64,000 nucleotides of DNA, from positions 124,001-188,000 of the forward strand of contig CAXXEO010000002.1 of the NCBI GenBank assembly GCA_963664585.2, written 5' to 3'. The notes under the pieces are model-generated. The model had not been told where the DNA came from. It searched no databases and was given only the letters and a program-made list of their open reading frames with translations. The position numbers were made by a program, and so were the translations under genes. The stretch is from G963664585 sp963664585. GTDB taxonomy: Bacteria; Bacillota; Clostridia; Oscillospirales; Ruminococcaceae. This document shows, piece by piece, positions 52,046 to 62,227 of the stretch (the first letter of the stretch is position 1; every line of letters starts with the position of its first letter).

Positions 52046-54046
52046 TCAAAAGTTACTTGAATAGTCTTTGGAGAGTTTATAAGTCTTTTTTGTAAAGTCA
52101 ACAGTATATTCCTGATAAAGATGTGTGTCAACCAGTATCATAACAGTTACCTTCCCCGTACCCTCGAGGGAGGGGGTCCATTTCTTCACTTCACTGGGGT
52201 CAAGGGTCTCTTCTTTAACAACTTTACCATCTATTACCGCTTGCACCTTGACCAGATAATCTACGCGGCTGGGCATGGGCACGGTAATTTGTACTGGCTT
52301 TGTACCCGCAGGGCCATTTGATACATTAATATTAATCAGCCCGCCTTCAGATAGGCGTGAGGTAGAAACCGGGTCTTGGGCCACAACGGTGTCACGAGGC
52401 TGCTCGCTGTCCACATAGCTAATGCCGCCGACTTCAAGCTTAAACATAGCTGCCAATTTCTTGGCATCCGAAATGCTCAGCCCCACCAATTGGGGGACCT
52501 CAACGACCTTGGTTTCGGGACCCATGCTGAAATTCAGCTTCACGGTGGAACCCTCGGCAACCTGACTTCCTGAACCTGGCTCTATGGACACCAGATATCC
52601 GGCTGGCTGGCTGTCACTGAACACCTCGGCGGTAGTATATTGGATACCAAGCTGTTTGAGGCTTGCCGTAACGATTTCGGTTTCTTTTCCCACAAGGTTG
52701 GGTAAAGTGACAAGCTTAGGTCCGCCCGATACGGACACCTTAATCTTAGAACCCACCTTGACCGTTCGTCCGACAGCGGGACTCTGATTGAAGATCACTC
52801 CCTTGCCATAGGTCGCAGAAAAATCAGTGGATTCTACCTCAATCACAAAGTTCTTGTATTCAGAGGAATTTTTCGCCGTATCGTACATCACACCCACAAG
52901 GTTGGGAACTTTAGCATCCGCCACCTTGGTAAAGGGATTGTTCATCCATACCATGGTGACAATGAAGACGATGGCAACAAGAACAAAGGCGGCTGTGACA
53001 CCCGCAAGAGCGGGGATGACACTGGGCGACCTCTCGTCGTTATTTTCATTACGATTTTTATTAAGCTTACTATCAGGTTTTCTAACCACGTTTCTTTTTT
53101 CCATCCCTTTTTGTGCGCCCGCCTTTGCACTTCCCCTCGTTGCGGCAATGGCCTTCTGATACTTTTGGTTTTTGGTCTCGCCGTCAGAGGAGAGATATTT
53201 GTATTCAAAATGCATCGTAGGATCATGCTTAAACAAATCGATATCCTTTAGCATCTCGGCCGCCGACTGGTATCGGCGGGTATTGTCCTTCTGCATCGCC
53301 TTGAGGGTGATTTCCTCCAGCCCCACCGGAATGTCAGGATTGATACTTGTGGGACGAGCGGCCTCAAGCTGTATCTGTTTGAGAGCCACCGAAACAGGTG
53401 AGTCCGCCTCAAAGGGCAGTTGGCCTGTAAGCATCTCGAAAAGCATGACGCCCACTCCATAGATATCTGCACGGGCGTCGGTATGCTCACCCCTGGCCTG
53501 CTCCGGCGAAATATAGTGTACCGACCCGATCGCACGGTCTGTCAGTGTTCTCGTCTCGCTTCTCGAAAAACGAGCGATTCCGAAGTCAGCTATTTTAATG
53601 CTTCCATCTTCCAAAAGCATTACATTTTGGGGTTTTACATCCCTGTGTACGATACCCCGGTCATGGGCATGCTGAAGTGCCCGTAAAATCTGTATGGTAA
53701 AAAAGACCGTCTCTTTCCACGAGAGGACTCCTTGCTGTTCAATATATTCCTTTAGGGTAATACCATCCACATATTCCATAACGATGGATGGCATACGGTC
53801 AGAAAAGCTGACGTCATAGACCTTGATGATATTCGGATGCGAAAGCACCGAGATGGCCTTGGACTCATTTTTAAACCGGCGAAGGAACTCCTCATTGTTG
53901 TGAAATTCCTCCCGCAGGATCTTAACGGCCACCGTCTTGCCATCTGTGATATCTAACGCACGGTAAACGTTGGCCATTCCGCCAACGCCGATTAACTCAG
54001 TGATTTCATATCGGCCATCCAGCTTTTTGCCGATAATTCTATCCAT
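52046..54046 (-). CDS. prkC: PASTA-domain serine/threonine kinase
   Basis: A 666-aa membrane kinase of the PrkC/Stk1 type that senses muropeptides or lipid II and phosphorylates cell-wall and growth factors. The kinase domain (~1-270) has GVGGMANVY, HRDVKPQN and DFGIARF. A juxtamembrane basic region is followed by one transmembrane helix (~340-365), then three PASTA repeats (each starting VPNLVG/LPNLVG/VPQLVG) and a C-terminal beta-rich tail. GGAGAAGGTGAA supports the ATG at 54046. Coupled to its phosphatase prpC upstream. Confidence 0.95.
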   Translation of the reverse strand: MDRIIGKKLDGRYEITELIGVGGMANVYRALDITDGKTVAVKILREEFHNNEEFLRRFKNESKAISVLSHPNIIKVYDVSFSDRMPSIVMEYVDGITLKEYIEQQGVLSWKETVFFTIQILRALQHAHDRGIVHRDVKPQNVMLLEDGSIKIADFGIARFSRSETRTLTDRAIGSVHYISPEQARGEHTDARADIYGVGVMLFEMLTGQLPFEADSPVSVALKQIQLEAARPTSINPDIPVGLEEITLKAMQKDNTRRYQSAAEMLKDIDLFKHDPTMHFEYKYLSSDGETKNQKYQKAIAATRGSAKAGAQKGMEKRNVVRKPDSKLNKNRNENNDERSPSVIPALAGVTAAFVLVAIVFIVTMVWMNNPFTKVADAKVPNLVGVMYDTAKNSSEYKNFVIEVESTDFSATYGKGVIFNQSPAVGRTVKVGSKIKVSVSGGPKLVTLPNLVGKETEIVTASLKQLGIQYTTAEVFSDSQPAGYLVSIEPGSGSQVAEGSTVKLNFSMGPETKVVEVPQLVGLSISDAKKLAAMFKLEVGGISYVDSEQPRDTVVAQDPVSTSRLSEGGLININVSNGPAGTKPVQITVPMPSRVDYLVKVQAVIDGKVVKEETLDPSEVKKWTPSLEGTGKVTVMILVDTHLYQEYTVDFTKKTYKLSKDYSSNF

Positions 54047-54791
54047 TCGATTCACCTTCTCCGTTTTGCCAGACAATTACCGCTGTGATATTGTCTCCGC
54101 CACCATTTCGGTTGGCGCGGTTAATCAGCGGCGATACATCTTCTTCTTGCTCTGCCAGTGCACAAAGCTCTATGATTTCATCCGCAGACAAATAATTATA
54201 CAGGCCGTCTGTACACAAAAGCACCGTTTCGCCGGGCGAAAGGGTATGCTCTAAATAATCGGTGTCCAGCTCTGCCAAAACGCCAAGAGCTCTTGTAATA
54301 TAATGGCGCTGTGGGTGGTTTTTGGCGTCCTCAGGCGCGATTTCACCCTTCTCCAACAAAATCTGCACGACGGTGTGATCTCTGGTCAATTGTGTCAGCT
54401 TTCCGTCTAAAATGGAATAGACACGGCTGTCACCAGCAAAGGCAAGACAGAGAAGCCCCGGGGAGGCCGCCGCCGCAATCACGGTGGTGCCCATGCCCGC
54501 AAGACCGGGTGATGTCAGTGAGTGCTCATGGACGACGCTGTTAGCCCCTTGCACCGCACAGATCAAGGCTGACCGCAGTGATGTCTCGGGCATACCGGGA
54601 AAGGCCCCTTTTAAAAGGGCTGTTTCAATGTTTTCAGCAGCCATATTGCTGGCCACGCTTCCCCCGTTCTCGCCGCCCATTCCGTCACACACGATAACAT
54701 AAAGGCTTTTTCCTAAAAGGCTGCCAATTCGATAACAGTCCTGGTTGGTCGAGCGAACCAGTCCTATATGGGTACCGCCTATTGCCTTCAC
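54039..54791 (-). CDS. prpC: PP2C-type serine/threonine phosphatase
   Basis: A 250-aa metal-dependent PPM phosphatase that reverses PrkC phosphorylation. The motifs DCYRIG, VIVCDGMGGENGG and LLCTDGLYNYLS hold the metal-binding aspartates, and NGGGDNITAVIV is near the C-terminus. The GTG at 54791 overlaps the rlmN stop (GTGA) and has GGGAGGG upstream; this start gives the usual length. Its own stop overlaps the prkC start. Confidence 0.94.
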   Translation of the reverse strand: MKAIGGTHIGLVRSTNQDCYRIGSLLGKSLYVIVCDGMGGENGGSVASNMAAENIETALLKGAFPGMPETSLRSALICAVQGANSVVHEHSLTSPGLAGMGTTVIAAAASPGLLCLAFAGDSRVYSILDGKLTQLTRDHTVVQILLEKGEIAPEDAKNHPQRHYITRALGVLAELDTDYLEHTLSPGETVLLCTDGLYNYLSADEIIELCALAEQEEDVSPLINRANRNGGGDNITAVIVWQNGEGESNG

Positions 54792-55828
54792 TGGGGTATC
54801 CCTCCCTCTGTCTGTCTTCTGAGCTGACCGCATGCGGCTGAAATATCAGACCCCAGCTCTCGTCTTATGGTGGCGTTTATACCAAGGTTTGTAAGCTTTT
54901 CGCAAAAGGCTGCCACTCTTTTGCTCTTGCCATAGGGTCTTTCCTGAACAGGATTGACCGGTATCAAATTCACATGACAGTTTAGCCCTCGCAAAAGTGC
55001 CGCAAGCCGCGCGGCGTGACCATCGGTGTCATTTACACCATCGATGAGTGAATATTCGAAGGAAATCCTGCGGCCGGTGGCCTTTAAATACCGTCGGCAG
55101 GCCGATAAAAGCGTATCAATATTATAGCGATTGTTGATGGGCATAATATCCGACCGTGTTTTATCATCAGAAGCATGTAGCGAGATAGAAAGGGTAAGCT
55201 GAAGTTTTTTCGCAGCCAGTTCGTCTATCCTGTCCACAAGGCCACAGGTGGACAGGGAAACATGGCGGTGACTCATATTGAGCCCCTCTGGTGATGATAA
55301 TATATCTAAGAATGTCATAACATTGTCGTAGTTGTCAAGAGGCTCGCCCATCCCCATCAGGACAAGGCTGTCGATTCTCAGTCCGCTTTCACGTCCCGAA
55401 AAGTAGATTTGGTCAAGAATTTCTGAAGGGGCAAGATTTCGAATGAGTCCCCCGATCGTTGAGGCGCAGAAGCGGCAGCCCATCCGACAGCCCACCTGGC
55501 TGGAAACGCAGAGAGAGTTCCCATGGTGATGGCGCATCAGTACCGTTTCCACAGTGTTGCCATCCAGAAGCCGAAAAAGATATTTGACAGTACCATCTGC
55601 ACTTACCTGTTTTCTTAAAACGGTCAGGGCATTTATGTAAAACCCCTCGTCAAGCAGCCTCCGGAGCGCCAGCGGAAGGTTTTGCATCTCAGAAAAGCTT
55701 TGGGCGCCCTTCTGGTGAAGCCAGCCGTAAATCTGCCCCGCACGAAATTTTGGCTCACCCACTTTGGTTACCGCCACCTCAAGCTGTGCAAGCGTAAGGG
55801 ACTTGATGTCCGTTTTCCCGTTATTCAA
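54788..55828 (-). CDS. rlmN: Dual-specificity RNA methyltransferase RlmN
   Basis: A 346-aa radical SAM enzyme that methylates C2 of A2503 in 23S rRNA and A37 in some tRNAs. The CxxxCxxC motif is in GCRMGCRFCAS; VLMGMGEPLDNYDN and the late catalytic cysteine region (SDISAACGQL) are present. The TTG at 55828 is preferred because ACGGAG lies 8 nt upstream; the frame could extend 20 codons further. Downstream of rsmB in the housekeeping cluster. Confidence 0.94.
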   Translation of the reverse strand: MNNGKTDIKSLTLAQLEVAVTKVGEPKFRAGQIYGWLHQKGAQSFSEMQNLPLALRRLLDEGFYINALTVLRKQVSADGTVKYLFRLLDGNTVETVLMRHHHGNSLCVSSQVGCRMGCRFCASTIGGLIRNLAPSEILDQIYFSGRESGLRIDSLVLMGMGEPLDNYDNVMTFLDILSSPEGLNMSHRHVSLSTCGLVDRIDELAAKKLQLTLSISLHASDDKTRSDIMPINNRYNIDTLLSACRRYLKATGRRISFEYSLIDGVNDTDGHAARLAALLRGLNCHVNLIPVNPVQERPYGKSKRVAAFCEKLTNLGINATIRRELGSDISAACGQLRRQTEGGIPQ

Positions 55829-55914
55829 CGTTTTAGCTCCGTTTCTTCTGTGGTGTCGGTTTTGGGCTGTCAGCCGGACGCCGGGCACTCTGACATGGCA
55901 TACTTTTTTAGGAT

Positions 55915-57216
55915 TTATTTTACTGTAACTGTGGACGGTGCCAGTCTTTTCAACTTGGCGATAAAAAAGCCATCCTGTCCCTTTTCACCTGGGAGAATCG
56001 TTCGACCAGGGCCGTTTTCTCCATTCTCACAAACAAACTCAGGATGCGCCGCCAGAAAACGGGAAATCACGTCCCGATTTTCCAGAGGGCTTATGGTACA
56101 TGTGGAGTATACCAGCGTACCACCCTCCTTTAAATATTGTGAAGAACTTTCCAGAATTTTATACTGCAAAGTCGGAAGAGTTTCAAATTCCACCGGATTT
56201 TTATACTTGATCTCGGGTTTACGGCGCATAACGCCGAGTCCTGAACAGGGGGCGTCACAGAGCACCCGATCGAAAAGCCCCAGAGCAGGGTTAAAGACGG
56301 TAGCATCGTTCTCCACAGGGGAAATCATTTTGATGCCTAGACGTTTAGCACCCTCTTTGATGAGGGGTAGCTTGGCGGCTGAGATGTCGCAGGAAATAAT
56401 TTCGCCCTGGCCTTGCATATGCTGGGCAGCGGTGAAGCTTTTTCCGCCGGGCGCGGCGCACATATCCAAAATCCGCTCTCCCGGTTGTGGGTCGAGGGCG
56501 GCCACCGCCTGCTGAGACGATAGGTCCTGTATGTGAAAAAATCCCCTTCTATATGCTTTTGTTGAAGCAATATCCCCGCCTGAGCAAAGAAGAGCTTGGG
56601 GCATACCGGTCTTGTGAAGGATAATGTCCTCGATGGAAAGGCGGCCCGTCAGGCTTTCGGGATCTGTCATCAGCGTATTGACCCGGATATAGACCTCGGG
56701 GCGGCCCAAAGAGGCGGCTAAAATGCTCTCGGCAGCAGGACCATACCAGGAAAGCAGGGCACCGGCCAACTCTTTCGAGCACGAATACGTGACGGACAGG
56801 CGGTCTGTTTCATCGCCCACCACAGGAGGAACAACGACGCCATCACGAAGAAAGGCGCGAAGCACACCGTTGACAAAGCCCGACGCAGAAGCCGCCCCCA
56901 TTCGTTTTACTTCCTCCACGGCCTCACTGACCGCAGCGGAATGGGGAATCGTGTCCATATATAATATTTGATATAAAGCGATGCGTAGCACCTCGCGGAC
57001 CTTCGCATCGACAGGCCGCTTGGCATAAGCTTCGATGCAGTGGTCAAGGGTGACACGCCGCTCGAGACAGCCGTAAAACAGCGCGGTAGCAAGGGCCCCA
57101 TCCCGTTTGTCCGGTTTTTCCTTTTTCAACGCGCTGTCAAGGACCAGATTGGAATAGCCTCCTTCGGTATCAACCCTGAGAAGCGCATCAGCAGCCATCC
57201 GCCGCGGCGTTTTCAA
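55915..57216 (-). CDS. rsmB: 16S rRNA m5C967 methyltransferase RsmB
   Basis: 433 aa. The N-terminal NusB-like RNA-binding domain (~1-140) is followed by a SAM methyltransferase domain with LDMCAAPGGKS (SAM site), CDAPCSGLG (catalytic-loop cysteine) and STCTISPLEN (nucleophile). TTG start with GGAGAAGAAGATC upstream; it overlaps the yugP stop by four bases, so it is coupled. Confidence 0.95.
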   Translation of the reverse strand: MKTPRRMAADALLRVDTEGGYSNLVLDSALKKEKPDKRDGALATALFYGCLERRVTLDHCIEAYAKRPVDAKVREVLRIALYQILYMDTIPHSAAVSEAVEEVKRMGAASASGFVNGVLRAFLRDGVVVPPVVGDETDRLSVTYSCSKELAGALLSWYGPAAESILAASLGRPEVYIRVNTLMTDPESLTGRLSIEDIILHKTGMPQALLCSGGDIASTKAYRRGFFHIQDLSSQQAVAALDPQPGERILDMCAAPGGKSFTAAQHMQGQGEIISCDISAAKLPLIKEGAKRLGIKMISPVENDATVFNPALGLFDRVLCDAPCSGLGVMRRKPEIKYKNPVEFETLPTLQYKILESSSQYLKEGGTLVYSTCTISPLENRDVISRFLAAHPEFVCENGENGPGRTILPGEKGQDGFFIAKLKRLAPSTVTVK

Positions 57217-57905
57217 GATCTTCTTCTCCCGCGGCCACCATAAAGCAGGATGAGACGAAGAAGCTGCGCCACCGACATAATCAGTGCGGCCAGATAGGTC
57301 AGTGCCGCCGCAGAAAGCACCTTTTTGGCACCAAACAGCTCATTATCATCCAGAATTCGCCCGGATTCAAGAGTGGCAATAGCCCTGCTGCTGGCGTTGT
57401 ACTCCACCGGCAGAGTGATGAGCTGAAAAAAGGTGACCAGTGCAAAGCCGACTATACCAACGGTGATCAGCGACTGGGTTGAAAAAATCACACCGGCTAT
57501 AATTAACGGCACCGACAGACGCGCCCCGATGTTTGTGAGGGGGATAATAGCGTTTCTGACGGTGAGAGGTGCGTAAGAGGTGGAGTGTTGCACCGCGTGG
57601 CCGCACTCATGGGCCGCAACGCCCAACGCGGCAATGGAACTGCTGCCATAAACACTTTCAGACAGATGCACCACCTTGGTACGAGGGTCATAGTTGTCGG
57701 TCAGATTACCCTGTATGCTCTCCACACGCACATTCTGAAGACCGTTATCGTCCAGAATGCGGCGAGCCACATCCGCGCCTGTCAATCCGCGCGCGCTTCG
57801 CACCATCTTATACCGATTAAAGGTTCCTGTCACCTGTGCCTGCGCCCACATACCAAGTAGCAACGCGGGCAAAATCAATATTAAATAATATACATCAAAA
57901 TACAT
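57213..57905 (-). CDS. yugP: YugP-type membrane zinc metallopeptidase
   Basis: 230 aa with an N-terminal hydrophobic segment, the zinc motif AAHECGHAVQH (HExxH form), and two further membrane segments in the C-terminal half. The family is widespread in Firmicutes and its substrate is unknown. AAGGAAGAAGAAA precedes the ATG. Fixed position between fmt and rsmB is common in Clostridia. Confidence 0.9.
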   Translation of the reverse strand: MYFDVYYLILILPALLLGMWAQAQVTGTFNRYKMVRSARGLTGADVARRILDDNGLQNVRVESIQGNLTDNYDPRTKVVHLSESVYGSSSIAALGVAAHECGHAVQHSTSYAPLTVRNAIIPLTNIGARLSVPLIIAGVIFSTQSLITVGIVGFALVTFFQLITLPVEYNASSRAIATLESGRILDDNELFGAKKVLSAAALTYLAALIMSVAQLLRLILLYGGRGRRRS

Positions 57906-58092
57906 TTTCTTCTTCCTTTCTAAGCTTTTTGAATTAATATTATGGCATCATGTGTATCCACAATGACGAAATATTGAAATTTTTATTTTTGATTTCCTGC
58001 CGTTGGCAGGGGAACAAACTTCTTACGCCATGACGGATAATTTCTGTTTTATTCTGCTTATTCGTCATAGCGGGGAAATCAAAAACAGATGA
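57906..58092. other. Short gap between fmt and yugP
   Basis: 187 bases with a small hairpin, TTTCCTGCC...GGCAGGGGA, near 57990-58012. No gene was seen. Confidence 0.4.
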
Positions 58093-59022
58093 TTACGCAA
58101 AGGTTTTTAACATTCTTCCGGTCTGAAGGCGCTGTCCGTGGAGGAGCTCACTGCCGGTAATACGCTTTGCCCCCTCAAGCTGTACTTCGAGAAGCTCGAT
58201 GGAGCCGTCCCCTGTACCGATGATCAGAGCGTTTTCGCTTAAAAGCGTTCCCGGCGCTCCCTGTAGTAAGGCGGGACGGGCAGCGTGAACCTTGAGCCGC
58301 TTTCCCTCCAGCGCAGTGAAGGCACCCGGCCAGGGGGAAAGGCCGCGAATCAGGTTATGAAGCTCGCGGGTGGGGCGGGCAAAGTCGATGGCGCCCAACT
58401 CTTTTTTTAGCATGGGGGCGAAAGTCGCCCGCTTTTCCTCCTGAGGGATAGAGATGAGAGCACCTGTCGGCAGGACCTTCAAAGTTTCTGACAGGCAGTC
58501 AGCCCCGACCAGGGAAAGGCGATCATAGAGTTCCCCCGCGGTTTCGTCAGGGCCAATTTCAGTGTCGGATACAAGCAGTATTTCGCCGGTATCCATCCCA
58601 ACGTCCATTCGCATGGTGGTAACTCCGCTTTTTGCCTCACCGTTTATCACGGCCCACTGGATGGGCGCGGCCCCACGATAGGCCGGCAGAAGGGAACCGT
58701 GGACGTTGATACAACCATAACGAGGTATATCCAGTATCGACTTCGGAAGCATCTGTCCATAGGCCACTACGACAATGACATCGGGAGCCAACGTTCGGAT
58801 GATCTCTTCGGCGTCGCTTTTTTTTAGTTTTTCCGGCTGGTAAACAGGCGCATTACAGATCTCTGCAGCCAAAGCCTTTATCGGCGGTGGGATCAGCTTA
58901 TAGCCCCTTCCGCTGGGACGGTCCGGTTGTGTAAAGACACCCATAATCTCATGGCCATCGTCGACCATCCGTTTCAGTGAGGGAACAGCAAATTCGGGCG
59001 TTCCCATAAAAATTGCCTTCAT
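58093..59022 (-). CDS. fmt: Methionyl-tRNA formyltransferase
   Basis: 309 aa. It formylates initiator Met-tRNA with 10-formyl-THF. FMGTPEFAVPSL at the N-terminus, the catalytic region NVHGSLLPAYRGAAPIQWA and DTGEIL are typical, and the C-terminal OB-like tRNA-binding domain is present. The ATG at 59022 has GGAGC 5 nt upstream. Partner of def. Confidence 0.96.
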   Translation of the reverse strand: MKAIFMGTPEFAVPSLKRMVDDGHEIMGVFTQPDRPSGRGYKLIPPPIKALAAEICNAPVYQPEKLKKSDAEEIIRTLAPDVIVVVAYGQMLPKSILDIPRYGCINVHGSLLPAYRGAAPIQWAVINGEAKSGVTTMRMDVGMDTGEILLVSDTEIGPDETAGELYDRLSLVGADCLSETLKVLPTGALISIPQEEKRATFAPMLKKELGAIDFARPTRELHNLIRGLSPWPGAFTALEGKRLKVHAARPALLQGAPGTLLSENALIIGTGDGSIELLEVQLEGAKRITGSELLHGQRLQTGRMLKTFA

Positions 59023-59172
59023 GATAAGCTCCATTCCGCCGCTTGCATCGGCGCAAGAAAAATGTACACGCGCTCATATCCTGCAAAAAAATGATAGGAG
59101 CTGCCGGTTCCCCTCAGGCTGTCAGGAAACAGCTGAGCAAGGGGAACGTTCGCCCATCAAAGGGCAGAGGGG

Positions 59173-59640
59173 TTATTCCCCCTCTTCATCGGGGTCAATC
59201 ATGCGGCTGGCAAGATCCTTAAAAAGTCTTCCGTTGAGGTGGTCCGTTTCGTGACAAAAGGCTCTGGCCAGAAGTGCCTCTCCTTCCATTTCAAAAGGCT
59301 TTCCATGGCGGTCAAGGGCTCTCACCTTGGCCTTCATGGGACGAAGCACCATACCATATTCGCCCGGAGAGGAAAGGCAGCCCTCCATCCCATCTTGTTC
59401 TCCTGAAACGTCGATAATCTCAGGATTGATCAGCTCAATAACGCCATTGCCAACATCGATGGTCACAACGCGACGAAGCACGCCCACTTGTACAGCCGCA
59501 AGCCCCACGCCATTGGCTTTCCCCATCGTATCAGCCATATCTTCAAGCAGACGATGAAGCCTTCCGTCAAAATTTTCAACCGGGCGGCTGATTTTTCTTA
59601 AAAAGGGATCTCTCTCGTTCAGTATCTTTCTTATCGCCAT
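59173..59640 (-). CDS. def: Peptide deformylase
   Basis: 155 aa. It removes the formyl group from nascent proteins. The three family motifs are clear: GVGLAAVQVG, EGCLSSPGE (metal cysteine) and CHETDHLNG. The last motif reads CHETDH, compared with the common QHExDH or HExxH, keeping the catalytic HExxH (HETDH). AAGGTGG upstream supports the ATG at 59640. Confidence 0.96.
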   Translation of the reverse strand: MAIRKILNERDPFLRKISRPVENFDGRLHRLLEDMADTMGKANGVGLAAVQVGVLRRVVTIDVGNGVIELINPEIIDVSGEQDGMEGCLSSPGEYGMVLRPMKAKVRALDRHGKPFEMEGEALLARAFCHETDHLNGRLFKDLASRMIDPDEEGE

Positions 59641-59777
59641 ATTGTCCACCTTTTCTCTGTAATTAAATTCAATTCTATGAAAGCATAGTGTGACCCTTAT
59701 ACGTCTGCCATCTTCACGGCGTAGCCGGAATGCCGGACATGAGAGGTGCTAGCGCTGACAATCCTGTTCATTTATAT

Positions 59778-62213
59778 TTATATGTTACCATCGTAATGCA
59801 TATCTATGTAGACCGTCAACTCTCTGTTTTGTTTATCGCCATAATGATCGGTGAGAAGTTGATGCAGAAGCTGTCGCATTCGGGCCGTATTTCGGCACTT
59901 TAAAATCAGCTTGTAGCGGTATCGCCCCGCGGCCTTGAAAGGACTAGCCTCGCTGGGGCCAAGAGCTCTCAGCGGGAGATCTGAATAGTCGGCCGTCCCG
60001 CGCGCCTTGAGAGACACAAGAAAATCTTTCGCCGCTCTTTCGGCCTGACCCCTGTCCTCACCAGAAAAGCCAATGCAGCACATGTCGCAGTAGGGAGGAT
60101 AAAGCCCCAGTCGCCGAAATTCAATTTCTTCCGCGTAAAAGCCGGGATAATCCTGAGCAGAGGCCAGCGAAATCACGCGGTTGTCCGGCGTATAGGTCTG
60201 GATAAAGGCCCTTCCCGGAAGCACACCACGGCCTCCGCGACCCACCACCTGTGTAATCAGGGAAAAGGTGCGCTCATAGCTGCGAAAGTCATCTGCGTAG
60301 AGGGCCTGATCGGCCATCAGCACCCCTACAAGCGTGACAGAGGGAAAATTGAGTCCCTTAGCCACCATCTGGGTGCCGATCATAATATCATACTCCCCTC
60401 GGGAGAAGGCATCAAAGGCTTTTTCGTGGGAAAATCGGGACATGGTCGTGTCCATATCCATGCGCAGTATCCGCGCATCGGGGAACAGTTCATGAAGCTC
60501 TTCCTCCACCCGCTGGGTGCCCACCCCACTGTAACGGATCAACTTGCTTTTGCAGGAGGGACAGCTTTCACCTGGTGGCTGGCTATGCCCACAATAGTGG
60601 CAGACAAGCCGTCCGTTGGCCGCGTGATAGGTCATTGGGATGGAACAATGTGGGCATCGAGTTACCTCTCCACAGCTTGAGCATTTGATCAGGGTATTGT
60701 ACCCCCTTCGATTGAGAAGAAGAATGGATTGCTGGCCATTCTTCAAATTGATCATTAGCTCGTCGGACAACTGTTCGCTGATTGCGGTGGAACCCCCGGC
60801 AAGAAGAGAATCCCTCATATCGATGACCGTGACCTCTGGCAGACTGTAGCCTTGATAACGCTGGGAGAGAGTCACAAGGTTGTATTTTCCTGCAAGCGCG
60901 TTCGAGTAGCTTTCCACAGAAGGTGTGGCCGAAGAGAGAATCACTGCGGCGTTGTGCCAGCGGCTGCGGAGCGCGGCCACCTGCCTCGCGTGGAAACGTG
61001 GGGCACTTTCCGAGTGGTAGGTGTGTTCCTGTTCCTCGTCAATGACGATGATGCCAAGTTTTTTGACCGGGGCAAATACCGCCGAACGGGTACCGACAAC
61101 GATGTCCGCGAGCCCCTCTTTAATGCGCTTCCACTCGTCCATGCGCTGGGCCATCGAGAGAGATGAGTGCAGGACGGCCACCCGCTCGCCAAAGCGGTCG
61201 TAGAACATCTGGACCGTCTGAGGAGTGAGGGCAATCTCAGGGACAAGGACGATGGAGCCTAAACCCCTTGCCAGTGCATCTTCAATCAGCCTGATGAAAA
61301 CTTGGGTTTTTCCGCTTCCGGTAACTCCATATAAAAGGGAGGTAGATGGTTTTCCGCTTTGTGCAATATCTTTAAGGCTTTGAAAGGCAGCCTCTTGATC
61401 AGGGGTCAGGATGGGGCTCTCTGACGGAGCTCGTACCCTTCCTGCATTGGGGCTGCGGTAGGAGGACTCTTCAAAGCTCTCAAGCACCCCCGTGGTGATC
61501 AGCCTGTCCACCACCGCCCGGGTCACGCCGCAAAAATAAATGACCTCCTTGATCGAGGCGCAACCCACCTGCAAGAGCAGTTCTATCACCGCGCGTTGTC
61601 TGTCAGTCAGTTTTTTGCTCGTGGAGAGTTCGGCCATGCGTACCATGGCGATCCTCTCATCTTGTATACGCTGCCGAAGCCTCTCCCCCCGTTCAATAGC
61701 GCCCGCTTCAATCAGACGGGCAAGGGCAGGGTGATTTTCCTTAAGGCCCAAGTCGGCAAGCAGCTTTTTTTCATCTACAGGCTTTTTTTTAACCAGCAAA
61801 TATTCGTATATCTGCACAGCCTCAGAGGGAAGACTGTCAGGAAGCAATATCCCCCTTTTGGCGGTCAGGCCACCCACAAGGTTTACCCCGATTCCCGGCG
61901 GAACAATAGCCCGCAGGGCATCAAAATATAGACAGAAGGTCTGTTCCCTGAGATAGCGTAAGAGCCCTAGTTCCTCAGGGCCCAGAAGGGGCTCTTCATC
62001 CACCAGGCCGAAAATCTCTTTCAGCTTACTGGTATGCTCCCCCTCTAAGAGATCGAGAACAAGTGCCATTCGGTTGCGGTTGCCGCTTCCGAAGGGGATG
62101 ACCACCCGGCAGCCAGCTTTCAGCTTTTGACCCAGATGGGCGGGGACGATATAATCATATTCCTTGTCGAACTGAACCGTTGCCCGGTCAATCGCCACCC
62201 TTGCTATCGTCAT
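59778..62213 (-). CDS. priA: Primosomal replication protein N' (PriA helicase)
   Basis: An 811-aa 3'-5' helicase that restarts stalled forks. The 3' DNA-binding domain is at 1 to ~100, followed by a winged-helix region, Walker A LLYGVTGSGKTQVF, the DEEQEH motif, zinc-binding cysteines (CSSCGEVTRCPHC, CHYCGH, CPSCKS) and helicase motif VVGRGGRG. Full length. ATG with AAGGGG upstream. Located between coaBC and def, as in most Clostridia. Confidence 0.96.
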   Translation of the reverse strand: MTIARVAIDRATVQFDKEYDYIVPAHLGQKLKAGCRVVIPFGSGNRNRMALVLDLLEGEHTSKLKEIFGLVDEEPLLGPEELGLLRYLREQTFCLYFDALRAIVPPGIGVNLVGGLTAKRGILLPDSLPSEAVQIYEYLLVKKKPVDEKKLLADLGLKENHPALARLIEAGAIERGERLRQRIQDERIAMVRMAELSTSKKLTDRQRAVIELLLQVGCASIKEVIYFCGVTRAVVDRLITTGVLESFEESSYRSPNAGRVRAPSESPILTPDQEAAFQSLKDIAQSGKPSTSLLYGVTGSGKTQVFIRLIEDALARGLGSIVLVPEIALTPQTVQMFYDRFGERVAVLHSSLSMAQRMDEWKRIKEGLADIVVGTRSAVFAPVKKLGIIVIDEEQEHTYHSESAPRFHARQVAALRSRWHNAAVILSSATPSVESYSNALAGKYNLVTLSQRYQGYSLPEVTVIDMRDSLLAGGSTAISEQLSDELMINLKNGQQSILLLNRRGYNTLIKCSSCGEVTRCPHCSIPMTYHAANGRLVCHYCGHSQPPGESCPSCKSKLIRYSGVGTQRVEEELHELFPDARILRMDMDTTMSRFSHEKAFDAFSRGEYDIMIGTQMVAKGLNFPSVTLVGVLMADQALYADDFRSYERTFSLITQVVGRGGRGVLPGRAFIQTYTPDNRVISLASAQDYPGFYAEEIEFRRLGLYPPYCDMCCIGFSGEDRGQAERAAKDFLVSLKARGTADYSDLPLRALGPSEASPFKAAGRYRYKLILKCRNTARMRQLLHQLLTDHYGDKQNRELTVYIDMHYDGNI

Positions 62214-62227
62214 GGTTTAAATCCCCT